From: Verrucomicrobia bacterium S94
GTDB taxonomy: Bacteria > Verrucomicrobiota > Kiritimatiellia > Kiritimatiellales > Pontiellaceae
Direction of reading: 5' to 3'
DNA length: 64,000 bases
Assembly: GCA_004299845.1 (NCBI GenBank)
Contig: CP036201.1
Location: forward strand, 1,922,001-1,986,000
The position numbers and the translations under genes are program-made. Below are positions 1-9,999 of the stretch, one piece after another. The notes beneath the pieces are model-generated. The model was not told the origin of the DNA. It saw nothing but the letters and a program-made list of their open reading frames with translations, and made no database searches. Positions within the stretch are counted from its first letter, which is position 1. Each line of letters starts with the position of its first letter.

Positions 1-493
1 CAATCCAGAACCCGTACTGCTTGGCCACCGCGTACGGAGAACGCGGATAAAACGGTGTGGTTTCCGTCTGCGGAACTTCCATCACTTTTCCGTACAGCTC
101 GGAGGTCGAAGCCTGATAGAAACGTGCCGGAACACCGGTTTCGCGGATGGCATCCAGCAGACGCAGCGTTCCGATGGCATCACATTCGGCCGTGTATTCC
201 GGGACTTCGAAAGAAACCTGCACATGCGACTGCGCGGCCAGGTTGTAGATTTCCGCCGGCTCAACTTTTTCAATAATCCGGTTAAGGTTGGACGAATCGG
301 TAAGGTCGCCGTAATGCAGAATCATCCGGGGATTGCCTTCAAGCTGATCCTCGTAAAGGTGATCAATCCGGTGCGTATTAAACGAACTTGCACGACGGAT
401 AATCCCGTGAACCTCATACCCTTTTTCAATCAGCAGCTCGGTCAGATACGAACCGTCCTGCCCGGTAATTCCCGTAATCAGTGCTTTTTTCAT
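1..493 (-). CDS. gmd: GDP-mannose 4,6-dehydratase, N-terminal part
   Basis: This is the first 164 residues of a short-chain dehydrogenase that converts GDP-D-mannose to GDP-4-keto-6-deoxy-D-mannose, the precursor of GDP-fucose and related sugars. The start ATG at 493 is preceded by AAGGAG. The Rossmann motif GITGQDG is near residue 8, followed by the family sequence RRASSFNT, the catalytic-loop sequence STSELYG and the YAVAK (YxxxK) catalytic pair just before the window edge. The gene is cut by the window end, not visibly broken. It is the last visible gene of the polysaccharide operon and lies 25 nt after rfbC. Confidence 0.95.
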   Translation of the reverse strand, partial: MKKALITGITGQDGSYLTELLIEKGYEVHGIIRRASSFNTHRIDHLYEDQLEGNPRMILHYGDLTDSSNLNRIIEKVEPAEIYNLAAQSHVQVSFEVPEYTAECDAIGTLRLLDAIRETGVPARFYQASTSELYGKVMEVPQTETTPFYPRSPYAVAKQYGFWI

Positions 494-518
494 GTACAAC
501 TACTCCTTTTAATTAAAT

Positions 519-1058
519 TCAGAACGTTCGCGCATCTGCCATGCCCGGCAGCATTTTATCTTTATCAGAAATTATCATATCGGCACCTTCCGGCCATTCG
601 ATCCCAATATCCGGATCGTTCCAGATCACTCCGTATTCATCCTCAGGGGCGTAAAATGCATCGCACTTATACATAAAATCCGCCGTATCGCTCAGCACAT
701 AGAATCCATGGGCGAATCCCCGGGGAATAAAAAGCTGATGTCCGTTTTCTTCACTGAGCATAACGCCTCCCCATTTCCCGAAAGTCGGAGAATCCTTCCG
801 CATATCCACCGCTACATCAAAAACTTCGCCTCGGATAACTGAAACCAGCTTCGCCTGCGGATTACGGTATTGATAATGAAGGCCACGCAATACTCCGACC
901 GTTGACCGCGACCAGTTGTCCTGAACAAAACGCGTCTCAATCCCCGCTTCGGCATACTGCTGAAAATGATAGTTCTGCTGAAAAAAACCGCGTTCATCCG
1001 GGAAACGGCGGGGTTTTATCAGCTTCAACCCATCCAGTTTCAGATCAATGACGTCCAT
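519..1058 (-). CDS. rfbC: dTDP-4-dehydrorhamnose 3,5-epimerase
   Basis: RmlC/RfbC performs the double epimerisation step of dTDP-L-rhamnose synthesis in the cytoplasm. The 179-residue length is normal. Visible family features are FPDERGFF near residue 20, RGLHYQ carrying the catalytic His, the IRGEVFDVAVD beta-barrel segment, FIPRGFAHGF, and a Tyr-containing YKCDAFYAPEDE segment. The start codon touches the stop of rfbA (shared base at 1058), so the two are translationally coupled. The neighbours supply the other three steps of the pathway. Confidence 0.96.
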   Translation of the reverse strand: MDVIDLKLDGLKLIKPRRFPDERGFFQQNYHFQQYAEAGIETRFVQDNWSRSTVGVLRGLHYQYRNPQAKLVSVIRGEVFDVAVDMRKDSPTFGKWGGVMLSEENGHQLFIPRGFAHGFYVLSDTADFMYKCDAFYAPEDEYGVIWNDPDIGIEWPEGADMIISDKDKMLPGMADARTF

Positions 1059-1930
1059 CAGACAGCTCCCTCCGCCAAACGAAGTAAATACTGTCCATAC
1101 GGGTTCTTCTCCATCATCTGCCCGATTTCAACCAGCTGTTTCACACTGATATATCCCAACCGGAACGCAATTTCCTCGATGCAGGAAATTTTCAGACCCT
1201 GACGTTTTTCAATGGTTTCGACATAGTTCGAGGCCTCATGCAGGGCATCATGTGTGCCCGTATCCAGCCAGGCAAAACCGCGACCCAGATTCTTCACATT
1301 CAATTCGCCCCACTTGAGATAGGTCTTATTCACGTCCGTAATTTCCAGCTCACCGCGTGCCGAAGGTTTCATATTTTCTGCAATTCCGATGACACGGTTA
1401 TCATAGAAATAGAGCCCCGGAATGGCGAAATTTGATTCCGGTTTCTCCGGTTTTTCCTCCAGTGACAACGCTTTGCCGGATTCATCAAATTCAACAATAC
1501 CGTACCGTTCCGGATCCACCACCGGATACGCGAAGATGGTCGCCCCTTTTTCACGCGCGGCGGCCTCTCCAAGTATCTGCCGAAAACCATGCCCGTAAAA
1601 AATGTTATCGCCGAGCACGAGCGCCACGGAATCATCGCCAATAAACTCTTTTCCGATGATGAAGGCCTGCGCCAACCCGTCCGGACTCGGTTGTTCGGCA
1701 TAGGAAAACCGCAGACCGATCTGAGAACCATCACCGAGCAGCTGTTTAAACATCGGCAGATCCTGCGGTGTACTGATAATGAGCACTTCGCGAATTCCCG
1801 CCAGCATCAGCGTAGAAAGCGGATAATAGATCATCGGTTTATCATAAACCGGAAGCATCTGTTTACTGACCACCTGGGTCAGCGGGTACAGCCGCGAGCC
1901 GGATCCTCCGGCCAGAATTATGCCTTTCAT
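1058..1930 (-). CDS. rfbA: glucose-1-phosphate thymidylyltransferase
   Basis: RmlA/RfbA joins glucose-1-phosphate and dTTP to give dTDP-glucose, the first step to dTDP-L-rhamnose. The protein has 290 residues. The nucleotide-binding signature [11 protein letters not shown] sits at residues 8-18, followed by [25 protein letters not shown] and [10 protein letters not shown], all typical of the long RmlA family. It lies 6 nt downstream of rfbB in an rfbD-B-A-C order, so the whole dTDP-rhamnose module is present and intact. Confidence 0.97.
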   Translation of the reverse strand: MKGIILAGGSGSRLYPLTQVVSKQMLPVYDKPMIYYPLSTLMLAGIREVLIISTPQDLPMFKQLLGDGSQIGLRFSYAEQPSPDGLAQAFIIGKEFIGDDSVALVLGDNIFYGHGFRQILGEAAAREKGATIFAYPVVDPERYGIVEFDESGKALSLEEKPEKPESNFAIPGLYFYDNRVIGIAENMKPSARGELEITDVNKTYLKWGELNVKNLGRGFAWLDTGTHDALHEASNYVETIEKRQGLKISCIEEIAFRLGYISVKQLVEIGQMMEKNPYGQYLLRLAEGAV

Positions 1931-1936
1931 AACCGG

Positions 1937-2989
1937 TTATCCTTTCCCCAGACGTTCACCGGAATAACGGCCTTCGCGAAGCGGACGCCACCACCAGTCA
2001 TTATCCAGATACCACTGCACCGTCTTTTTAATGCCGGTATCAAAGTTCTCCTGCGCCTTCCAGCCCAGTTCGTTTTCCAGTTTTGTGGCGTCGATGGCAT
2101 AACGGGCATCATGCCCCGGACGGTCTTTCACAAAGGTAATCAGATCGCGGTAGCGGCCTGACGGCCTTGGTCGGAGCTCATCCAGAATACTGCAGATGGT
2201 TTCAACCACCTCCAGATTGGTTCGTTCATTCCGGCCGCCGACATTATACGTTTCACCCGGTGTACCTTTTTCAACGACAGTAACCAGTGCCCGTGCGTGA
2301 TCCTCCACATAGAGCCAGTCACGGATGTTATCGCCTTTCCCATAGACCGGAAGTTCCCTGCCTTCGAGCGCATTCAGAATGACCAGCGGGATCAGCTTTT
2401 CAGGAAAATGATACGGCCCGTAATTATTGGAACAGTTTGTAATAACCACCGGCAGACCATAGGTATGAAACCAGGCCTTAACCAGATGATCGCTCGAAGC
2501 CTTGCTGGCCGAATAAGGCGAGCGCGGATCATACGGCGTCGTTTCTTCAAACAGGCCCTCTGCACCCAGAGAACCGTATACCTCATCCGTGGAAATATGG
2601 TGAAAACGAAATGCCGCCTGCCGATCTTCAGGCAATCCGTTCCAGTAGTTCCGGGCACACTCCAGCATCGTGTAGGTGCCCATGATATTGGTTTCCATAA
2701 ACGCGGCCGGGCCGTCAATCGATCGGTCCACATGCGATTCAGCGGCGAGATGCATCACGGCATCCGGCTGAAAATCAGCAAATGCGGTAGTAACCGCTTC
2801 CTTATCGCAAACATCAACCCGGGAAAAACGGTAAAGGGTATTATCTGCAATTTCCTTCAACGACTCCGGAACACCTGCATAAGTCAGCTTATCCAGGTTC
2901 AGCACCTGACACCCTTTGTCTTTTACAAGATGCCGACAAACCGCGGAACCGATAAATCCTGCACCACCGGTAACGATCACTTTTTTCAT
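1937..2989 (-). CDS. rfbB: dTDP-glucose 4,6-dehydratase
   Basis: RmlB/RfbB is an NAD-dependent extended short-chain dehydrogenase that converts dTDP-glucose to dTDP-4-keto-6-deoxyglucose. Its 350 residues open with the [10 protein letters not shown] Rossmann loop. [10 protein letters not shown] and [10 protein letters not shown] (YxxxK) give the catalytic residues, and [14 protein letters not shown] is the usual family block. The start overlaps the rfbD stop by ATGA, indicating coupled translation. Confidence 0.97.
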   Translation of the reverse strand: MKKVIVTGGAGFIGSAVCRHLVKDKGCQVLNLDKLTYAGVPESLKEIADNTLYRFSRVDVCDKEAVTTAFADFQPDAVMHLAAESHVDRSIDGPAAFMETNIMGTYTMLECARNYWNGLPEDRQAAFRFHHISTDEVYGSLGAEGLFEETTPYDPRSPYSASKASSDHLVKAWFHTYGLPVVITNCSNNYGPYHFPEKLIPLVILNALEGRELPVYGKGDNIRDWLYVEDHARALVTVVEKGTPGETYNVGGRNERTNLEVVETICSILDELRPRPSGRYRDLITFVKDRPGHDARYAIDATKLENELGWKAQENFDTGIKKTVQWYLDNDWWWRPLREGRYSGERLGKG

Positions 2990-3867
2990 AAAGCCCTGAT
3001 CTCATCAATTAGGGTTTCACCATGTATACGCACAAATTCCTTCAGTTCAATTTTCCAGTCGCTGAATACATTCAGATCCAGCTCTTTGGCATGGCTGTTT
3101 TCCAGGATGGAATTCTTTGGACGTTTCGTCGGCGTTGGAAATTCTTCGGTTGAGCAGGGAATAAAATGATGTTCAATGTTCAGTTCATCCAGAAAAGCAC
3201 AGGCCAGATCGTACCACGTGCAATACCCTTCAGACGAAGCATGGAAAATGCCGGCGGCCTCGGCCTCGGTAACCGCACGGATCTGTTTCGCCAGCGTCAT
3301 CGACCAGGTAGGCGAGCCGTACTGATCGCTCACCACCTTAAACGTTTTTCCGGGATTCTGCAGCGTCAGCCGCAGCATGGTCTTCAGAAAATTGTTACCG
3401 TTTGCACCATAAAGCCAGGCCGTGCGCAGAATTGCAAACCGATCCATTGTTTCAGCAACGGCCCGCTCGCCGGCCAGCTTCGAACGACCATACTCGGAAA
3501 CCGGATTCGGCTCTTCCGATTCCTCCAGAGCCTGAAACAGTGGTTTGTCGCCGGCAAAAACATAATCCGTTGAAACATGCGCCAGAAATGCCTCATTTTC
3601 GCCACACCACTCGGCCAGGTTCTTCGGCAAATCACGGTTCCCTTTCCAGCAGGACAAATCCGTTTCACACGCATCCACCGCCGTATAGGCCGCGCAGTTA
3701 ACAATCACATCGGGCCGGATCCGATCCAATACATCCATGCATTGAGCCCGGCTGGAAAGATCCGCCTCCGGCAGATCAATCCCGACGACCTCGCCGGCAT
3801 TCCTGAATACCCGGAGGCAGTCGTTTCCAAGCTGCCCCCCCGATCCGGTTATCAGTATTTTCTGCAT
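2986..3867 (-). CDS. rfbD: dTDP-4-dehydrorhamnose reductase
   Basis: RmlD/RfbD reduces dTDP-4-keto-L-rhamnose to dTDP-L-rhamnose. The 293-residue protein has the NAD(P) loop GSGGQLGND near residue 8, [23 protein letters not shown] and the YGRSKLAGE catalytic YxxxK. It is the first rhamnose gene transcribed and follows the cysN-cysC fusion after 44 nt with no evident terminator. I read it as part of the same transcript. Confidence 0.96.
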   Translation of the reverse strand: MQKILITGSGGQLGNDCLRVFRNAGEVVGIDLPEADLSSRAQCMDVLDRIRPDVIVNCAAYTAVDACETDLSCWKGNRDLPKNLAEWCGENEAFLAHVSTDYVFAGDKPLFQALEESEEPNPVSEYGRSKLAGERAVAETMDRFAILRTAWLYGANGNNFLKTMLRLTLQNPGKTFKVVSDQYGSPTWSMTLAKQIRAVTEAEAAGIFHASSEGYCTWYDLACAFLDELNIEHHFIPCSTEEFPTPTKRPKNSILENSHAKELDLNVFSDWKIELKEFVRIHGETLIDEIRAL

Positions 3868-3911
3868 TAGAGAATGCTACGCTTTTCTCCGGAATTGAAA
3901 AAGTTTGTTTT

Positions 3912-5873
3912 TCATTCGCCCAATATGCCGCGGCTCGTCAGATCCCCGATAATCAATCCCGCAGCAGCGTCAGGCTCGACACGCTCCGTGGCAATGGTGA
4001 TTTCCGGAGACTCCGGTGCTTCATACGGATCGCTGATACCGGTGAACTGCGGAATTTCTCCGGAACGGGCCTTTTTATAAAGCCCTTTCGGATCGCGCTG
4101 TTCGCAGACTTCCAGCGGCGTATCCACAAAAACTTCAATGAACGAGTCGTCACCAATCACCTCCCGCGCCGCAGCCCGGTCGGAAATATAAGGGGAAATG
4201 AACGAGGTAATCACAATGACCCCGGCATCATTCATCAACGCCGCCACCTCAGCAATGCGACGGATGTTCTCCTTGCGGTCTTCCATCGAGAAACCGAGAT
4301 CACGGTTCAGTCCGTGGCGCACGTTGTCGCCATCCAGAATATAGCAAAGATGCCCCTGCTCAATCAGCGCCTTCTCAAGCTGCTGCGCAATCGTCGATTT
4401 TCCGGAACCGCTCAGCCCCGTAAGCCAGATCGTTGATCCCTTCTGTTTCAACAACCCTTCACGATCCGCGGCACTGACCAGACTTTCGCTCTTTACAATA
4501 TTCTGACTGACCGGGGCCTTTTTATGTCCCGGTTTAGAAACGATACGGTCAACTATCATCCCCGCACCGACGGTCACATTGGTAAGGCGGTCAACAATAA
4601 TGAAAGCACCGGTCGTACGGTTCTTCTCATAGGGATCAAAGGCAATCGGGCGATGCAGCGTAAGGCGGCAGCGGCCGATTTCATTCAGCTCAAGCGAGGT
4701 GATATCCTCCTCGTTCTTATCACGCTTCATGGTGTTCACATCCACTTTATAGCGGATACTCGACAACACGCCCGGAACCATGGAAGAAGTATGCTTGATC
4801 AGATAACTTTTACCCGATTTCGCCGCATCCTCATGCATCCAGACCACCATCGCCTCAAACTCATTTCCGATGTGCGGAACATTGTTTACCGGAACGAGCA
4901 TATTACCGCGCGAAACATCAATTTCATCTTCCAGCGTAACGGTGATGGCCTGATCAGCAAAGGCCTCCTCAATCTGTCCGTCGGGACCGTAGATCGCTTT
5001 GATTCTCGAAGTCTGACGTGACGGAAGACTGGCCACTTCATCGCCCACCCGAACCACACCGGATGCCATCGTCCCGCTGAATCCACGGAAATCAAGATTC
5101 GGACGCAGCACATACTGAATTGGGAAACGCATATCGATCAGATTCCGGTCGGTCGAAATATTCACATTTTCCAAATGATGCAGGAAAGTCGGTCCATCGT
5201 ACCATGCCAGATTTTCACTGTGCTCCACTACGTTATCGCCCTTCAGCGCGGACATCGGAATAAAGTGAATATCAGAAAAGCCCAGACGGGCAACGAATGC
5301 ATTATAGTCTTTGACAATCTCGTTATATTTCTCCTCCGACCAGTCGACCAGGTCCATTTTGTTGACCGCAACGACCACGTGCTTGATACCGAGCAGTGAG
5401 CAGATAAAACTGTGCCGTTTCGTCTGCGTGATCACTCCGTGACGGGCATCGATCAGAATGGTCGCCAGATTGCAGGTCGAAGCCCCCGTCGCCATATTGC
5501 GCGTATACTGCTCATGCCCGGGGCAGTCGGAAATAATGAATTTACGCTTATCCGTGGAAAAATAACGGTAGGCGACATCAATCGTAATTCCCTGCTCCCG
5601 CTCCGCTTTCAGACCGTCGGTAAGCAGTGCCGGATCGAACTCTTCATCGGTGGTTCCGTAAACCTTGGAATCCTTCGCAACCTTTTCCAGCTGATCTTCA
5701 TAAATCATATGGCTGTCATAAAGCAGCCGGCCGATCAGCGTGGATTTACCGTCGTCCACCGAACCGCAGGTCAGAATACGCAGCAGATCCTTGGTTTCAT
5801 GCCGGTTCAGATATTCGGTAATATTACCCCGAATCAGCTCTTCTTCCTGAATTTTGTAGGTTGGGTCAGTCAT
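3912..5873 (-). CDS. cysNC: Bifunctional sulfate adenylyltransferase subunit 1 / adenylylsulfate kinase (CysN-CysC fusion)
   Basis: The fusion activates sulfate: with CysD it makes APS under GTP control, and its C-terminal kinase makes PAPS. The N-terminal translation-factor-like GTPase has the P-loop [26 protein letters not shown] and NKMD, then beta-barrel domains. The C-terminal kinase begins near residue 455 with the P-loop GLSGSGKST and continues [10 protein letters not shown] and SPYISDR. I start it at 5873 because AAGGAATAAA precedes this ATG; the longer frame begins inside repeat-like sequence. No PAPS reductase gene is visible nearby, so the PAPS may serve sulfotransferases. Confidence 0.96.
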   Translation of the reverse strand: MTDPTYKIQEEELIRGNITEYLNRHETKDLLRILTCGSVDDGKSTLIGRLLYDSHMIYEDQLEKVAKDSKVYGTTDEEFDPALLTDGLKAEREQGITIDVAYRYFSTDKRKFIISDCPGHEQYTRNMATGASTCNLATILIDARHGVITQTKRHSFICSLLGIKHVVVAVNKMDLVDWSEEKYNEIVKDYNAFVARLGFSDIHFIPMSALKGDNVVEHSENLAWYDGPTFLHHLENVNISTDRNLIDMRFPIQYVLRPNLDFRGFSGTMASGVVRVGDEVASLPSRQTSRIKAIYGPDGQIEEAFADQAITVTLEDEIDVSRGNMLVPVNNVPHIGNEFEAMVVWMHEDAAKSGKSYLIKHTSSMVPGVLSSIRYKVDVNTMKRDKNEEDITSLELNEIGRCRLTLHRPIAFDPYEKNRTTGAFIIVDRLTNVTVGAGMIVDRIVSKPGHKKAPVSQNIVKSESLVSAADREGLLKQKGSTIWLTGLSGSGKSTIAQQLEKALIEQGHLCYILDGDNVRHGLNRDLGFSMEDRKENIRRIAEVAALMNDAGVIVITSFISPYISDRAAAREVIGDDSFIEVFVDTPLEVCEQRDPKGLYKKARSGEIPQFTGISDPYEAPESPEITIATERVEPDAAAGLIIGDLTSRGILGE

Positions 5874-5914
5874 TTTATTCCTTCCGCTTAGCGCAGAGTG
5901 CATGGCGCATGGCG

Positions 5915-6275
5915 TCAGCCTCTTAGCTTTTTCTTAAAATTCTCAATTTTCCTGCTCTCTTCATCGAGCAGTTCAAACAATTCTTCTTTTCCATCTTCGC
6001 GTGATAAGACACCGGCGCTCAAAGCCAAGCAGCATGTTGACATCTTCAAAGCAGAATCTTTTGGCAACGTTCAGGAACTGCGCGAACTCCCTATCGGAAT
6101 CAGACCCTGACCCTTCAGCAATATTATTGGAAATGCTCAGCGCCGCTCCCCGCAGCTGTTCCGCAAACCGAATTTTTTTATCTGCTTCTAATCGATCTGC
6201 GATATCCAGCAGCCTGTCGCCGATAACAATCGACTTCTGCCAGATCTCTAAATCCTGAAAACGGAATTTCGCCAT
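5915..6275 (-). pseudogene. Four-helix bundle protein (23S rRNA-intervening-sequence/S23 family), frameshifted
   Basis: The first reading frame (6275 down to 5973) opens with FRFQDLEIWQKS and AEQLRGAALSISNNIAEG, the signature of the IVP/S23 four-helix-bundle family. It ends abnormally with a basic tail just after LLGFERRCLIT. The missing C-terminal helix (REDGKEELFELLDEES) continues in another frame to a stop at 5915. A net one-base gain or two-base loss near 5999-6006 would explain this. The gene sits inside the cysD-cysN operon, flanked by GCATGGCGCATGGC-like repeats. The function of the family outside 23S rRNA is not established. Confidence 0.8.
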
Positions 6276-6320
6276 GCCCTCTGCCCGATGCGCTATGCCT
6301 TCTAAATGAGCACCGCGAAT

Positions 6321-7223
6321 TTAGAAATACCCGTCCTTCTTCTTGTCTTCCATGGAGGAATTGTCACCGTCAATCACACGGCCCTGGCGCTCGGAGGTCG
6401 TCGTCAGCAGCATCTCCTGCACGATTTCCTCCACAGTCTCGGCGTTCGATTCCACCGCACCGGTCAGCGGATAACAGCCCAGCGTACGGAAACGCACTTT
6501 TTTCAGCATCGGCGTTTCCCCCTCTTTAAGCGGCATGCGGTCATCATCCACCATGATCAGCGTACCGTCACGTTCCACTACCGGGCGCTCCGCGGCATAA
6601 TAAAGCGGTACAATCGGAATATCCTCGCGCAGCAGATAGAGCCAGATATCCAGCTCGGTCCAGTTCGACAGCGGGAAAACGCGGATCGATTCACCTTTAT
6701 TGATTTTGGCGTTATAAAGATTCCAGAGTTCCGGACGCTGGTTTTTCGGGTCCCACTGATGGAATTCATTCCGGAAACTGTACACCCGTTCTTTAGCACG
6801 GCTCTTTTCCTCGTCGCGGCGTGCACCTCCGAAAGCGGCATCAAATTTGTAGTGATCCAGGGCCTGCTTCAAACCGTCGGTTTTCATGATCTGTGTGTGT
6901 TTTTCGGACCCGTAATCAAACGGATTCACCTTGTCTTTGCCGTCCGGGTTAATCCACACCTTGATGTCTACGTCATATTTTTCGGCCATCAGTGAACGGA
7001 ATTTATACATTTCCTGAAATTTCCACTGCGTATCCACGTGCATCAGCGGAAACGGAATTTTCCCCGGTGCAAATGCTTTATGTGCAAGATGCAGCATAAC
7101 CGAAGAGTCTTTTCCGATAGAATAGAGCATCACCGGATTATCAAATTCGGCCGCCACTTCACGGATAATATGAATACTCTCCGCCTCAAGCTGTTTAAGA
7201 TGCGACAGGTTATAATCGCTCAT
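6321..7223 (-). CDS. cysD: Sulfate adenylyltransferase subunit 2
   Basis: CysD is the ATP-pyrophosphatase-type catalytic subunit that adenylates sulfate to APS together with the GTPase CysN. The PP-loop reads [11 protein letters not shown] near residue 33. [36 protein letters not shown] and the C-terminal Arg-rich [10 protein letters not shown] region are typical. The ATG at 7223 has GGAGAACAAA before it and gives [11 protein letters not shown]; the nine extra upstream codons look unused. cysN follows, separated only by the broken IVP gene. Confidence 0.96.
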   Translation of the reverse strand: MSDYNLSHLKQLEAESIHIIREVAAEFDNPVMLYSIGKDSSVMLHLAHKAFAPGKIPFPLMHVDTQWKFQEMYKFRSLMAEKYDVDIKVWINPDGKDKVNPFDYGSEKHTQIMKTDGLKQALDHYKFDAAFGGARRDEEKSRAKERVYSFRNEFHQWDPKNQRPELWNLYNAKINKGESIRVFPLSNWTELDIWLYLLREDIPIVPLYYAAERPVVERDGTLIMVDDDRMPLKEGETPMLKKVRFRTLGCYPLTGAVESNAETVEEIVQEMLLTTTSERQGRVIDGDNSSMEDKKKDGYF

Positions 7224-7360
7224 TTTGTTCTCCAATAGTACGTCGTTCATCGTTGAATGGTGAGTATTCCTATCGGCATTACATAATTATGTCTATAATA
7301 AATACACATTTTATTCATGTAATTTACGCACGGTTTAATACGCGTTTTAACAAACCCCTT

Positions 7361-9145
7361 TTAAAACGGCCATATAATCGGCGTCAGCCCGATAGTCACC
7401 AGAGCCATCAAAACCGTTAAAGGAATACCCAACCGTCCATAATCGGTAAATTTATACCCCCCCGGACCATAGACCATCAGATTGGTCTGATAGCCCATCG
7501 GGGTGATAAAACTGGCCGAAGCCGCCATCATAATGGTCATCAGAAACGGCATATAACTGACCCCCAGCGAACCCGCCGTTTCCATGGCCACCGGAAAAAT
7601 CAGCGCCGCCGCCGCGTTATTGGTAATCAGCAGTGTAAACAGCACCGTCCCCAGATAAACCAGCGCCAGCGATGCCAGCGGTTTTCCCGGCACCAGCGCA
7701 ATCAGTCCCTGCGCCAGCGTTTCTGCCAGACCGGTTGTGGCCATCGCCGACGCAATACCCAGTGCAGATCCGATCACCAGCAGCACCTGCCACTCGATGC
7801 TCTTACGCGCCGTCCCCATCGAACAGCAGCCCGTAGCCACCATCAGCAGTGCCGCCAGCACCGAGGCTTTCAGCATACTCAACACCGACGTCCCGGCCAA
7901 CAGCACCATCAATACAAGAATTCCGATCGCCACCGGCCCTTTGTTATGGCGGATCGGCTGAGAATCCTCCACCTGCCCGACCAGCAGAAAATCATGCGAA
8001 TCACGCTGGCGGGGAATGAAACCGGCATGCGATTCCACCAGCAGCGTGTCGCCGGGACGCAGTACAATATCGCCGATTTTTCCATGCACCCGTTCGCCGT
8101 TACGCGCAACCGCAATCACCACCGCATTGTAATGCTTCCGGAAATTGCCTTCCTTGATACTTTTCCCTAGCAGAGGACAGGTGCTGGAAACCACCACTTC
8201 AACCAGACAGCGCTCCTGGTCTGAAGCCTTCAGATCAAACAGAATCTCTGCGGCCGGTTCCAGTCCGTTCAGATCGCGCAGTTCCTTCACGGAATCAATC
8301 ATGCCCACAAAAATAAGGTGATCCCCTCCCTCCAGCACAAAATCCGGCGGAACCGCACTCTTCACCTCACCTTTACGCACCAGTTCCGCCAGAAAACAGT
8401 TCGACAGATTACGCAGACCGGCCGACTCAATGCTTTTTCCATCAAACGGACCACCCGCCGTAACTGTCAGTTCCAGCGTATATTCGCGCGGATTTTCAAA
8501 TACGGCCGATGCCGGCTTACGTTCCGGCAGCAGCTTGCGGGCAAACAGAAAAACAAAAACGAAACCGACAACCGCACAGGGAATCCCTATTTTGGAAACC
8601 TCGAAAAAAGAGAGCCCGTCATGGTTGAACCGGTCCTGATACAGCCCGTTCAGCACAAGATTGGTACTGGTGCCGATCAGCGTACAGAGACCGCCGAAAA
8701 TCGAAGCAAAACTCAGCGGAATCAGAAAATGCGACGGACTGAACTTCATCTTGCGGCACCAGCTTCCAACCACAGGAATAAACATGGCCACCACCGGCGT
8801 ATTGTTCAGGAATGCACTCAGGCCCGTCACCGGCAGCATCAGACGCAGCAGACCGCGCCTTTCATTTTTCGGACGGCCCAGCAGACCGTTTCCAATCCAG
8901 TTCAGCCCCCCGGTTTCCTTCAGGCCGGCAACCACAATATAAAGGACGCCCACCGTAATCATACCGCTCGAACTGAAACCGTTCAGGGCCTGAGACGTAT
9001 CGAGCACACCGCTCACCAGCAATGCCCCCAATGCGCCAAGAAAAACAAAATCCGGCGGAATCCGGGTTCCACCCAGGCCGATCAGCATCAGCAGAATCGT
9101 GCCCAGGGTAAACCACGCTTCCCAGGATAACTCGGCAAAGCCCAT
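7361..9145 (-). CDS. SLC13-family anion permease with two TrkA-C domains (probable sulfate importer)
   Basis: This 594-residue integral membrane protein has a DASS/ArsB-type fold. There are about five helices in the first 210 residues, two cytosolic TrkA-C (RCK-C) domains at about 215-385 (LELTVTAGGPFDGKSIE and CLVEVVVSSTCPLLGKSI), and a second helical half. SFASIFGGLCTLIGTSTN and TNNAAAALIFPVA are the repeated anion-site hairpins with SxT/TNN motifs. Its position between cysD and cysQ makes sulfate the likely substrate. The assignment of substrate is inference; the fold is clear. Confidence 0.88.
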   Translation of the reverse strand: MGFAELSWEAWFTLGTILLMLIGLGGTRIPPDFVFLGALGALLVSGVLDTSQALNGFSSSGMITVGVLYIVVAGLKETGGLNWIGNGLLGRPKNERRGLLRLMLPVTGLSAFLNNTPVVAMFIPVVGSWCRKMKFSPSHFLIPLSFASIFGGLCTLIGTSTNLVLNGLYQDRFNHDGLSFFEVSKIGIPCAVVGFVFVFLFARKLLPERKPASAVFENPREYTLELTVTAGGPFDGKSIESAGLRNLSNCFLAELVRKGEVKSAVPPDFVLEGGDHLIFVGMIDSVKELRDLNGLEPAAEILFDLKASDQERCLVEVVVSSTCPLLGKSIKEGNFRKHYNAVVIAVARNGERVHGKIGDIVLRPGDTLLVESHAGFIPRQRDSHDFLLVGQVEDSQPIRHNKGPVAIGILVLMVLLAGTSVLSMLKASVLAALLMVATGCCSMGTARKSIEWQVLLVIGSALGIASAMATTGLAETLAQGLIALVPGKPLASLALVYLGTVLFTLLITNNAAAALIFPVAMETAGSLGVSYMPFLMTIMMAASASFITPMGYQTNLMVYGPGGYKFTDYGRLGIPLTVLMALVTIGLTPIIWPF

Positions 9146-9149
9146 AAAA

Positions 9150-9992
9150 TCAGTTCAGACCGCTGACCACAAAAAACGGGTTCAGCAGGTTTTCCTTATT
9201 ATACACCACGTCGGAAACAGAATCCGATCCGGTTTTATACGCCGCGGCGGAAATCCCGTCCCGATATTCAAAAACGCGCCCGCCCGCAGCAGTCACCACC
9301 GCATGAGCCGCCGCCGTATCCCACTCGCACGTCGGCGCAATCCGCGGATAAATATCCGCCACACCTTCCGCCACCATGCAGAGTTTCAGCGAACTCCCGC
9401 GCGAAACACGCTCCGCCGCGCCATACTCCTCTTCCAGTTCGGCGATAAACTGCAGCGTTTCATCGTTGCAATGCGATTTCGAGGCCACCACTTTCAAAGG
9501 CCCCTTCGGCGCACCGCTGACCTTCAACACCTGGAAATTTTCAGGATTCGGAAGTTTTTCCAGCAGTTCTTCCAGGCGTTTAAAATGTTCACCTTTCACC
9601 GCTTTAAAAGCACCCCGCTCACTGCCCAGATACAACGATCCCTCCACCGGCACAAACACCACACCCATCACCGGAACACCGTCTTTCACCAATGCAATGT
9701 TTACCGTGAATTCGCCGTTTTTCTTAATGAATTCCTTGGTGCCGTCAATCGGATCCACGAGCCAGTACGTACTCCACCCCCTGCGCTCCGCATAGGCGAT
9801 CGTCTTACTCTCTTCCGAAAGCACCGGATAAGGCGTTGTCTCCAGCGCCTTGACAATAATTTCGTGCGACGCCTTATCAGCCTCGGTCAGCGGCGATTCA
9901 TCCGCTTTATATTCAATTTCAAAATCGCGGGCATAGATTTCAAGAATCGCATCGCCCGCTTCGAGAGCGGCTTTTACAGCAGTTTCAATCAT
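9150..9992 (-). CDS. cysQ: 3'(2'),5'-bisphosphate nucleotidase
   Basis: CysQ is an Mg-dependent, lithium-sensitive phosphatase that removes PAP, the by-product of PAPS use. The inositol-monophosphatase-like fold shows ESPLTEADKASHE near residue 33, the metal motif DPIDGTKEF near residue 80 and the second motif CEWDTAAAHAVV near 215. Length 280 is normal. It lies 4 nt from the permease and 7 nt from glmS. Its presence next to cysD/cysNC supports flux through PAPS rather than APS alone. Confidence 0.94.
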   Translation of the reverse strand: MIETAVKAALEAGDAILEIYARDFEIEYKADESPLTEADKASHEIIVKALETTPYPVLSEESKTIAYAERRGWSTYWLVDPIDGTKEFIKKNGEFTVNIALVKDGVPVMGVVFVPVEGSLYLGSERGAFKAVKGEHFKRLEELLEKLPNPENFQVLKVSGAPKGPLKVVASKSHCNDETLQFIAELEEEYGAAERVSRGSSLKLCMVAEGVADIYPRIAPTCEWDTAAAHAVVTAAGGRVFEYRDGISAAAYKTGSDSVSDVVYNKENLLNPFFVVSGLN

Positions 9993-9999
9993 AATATTT

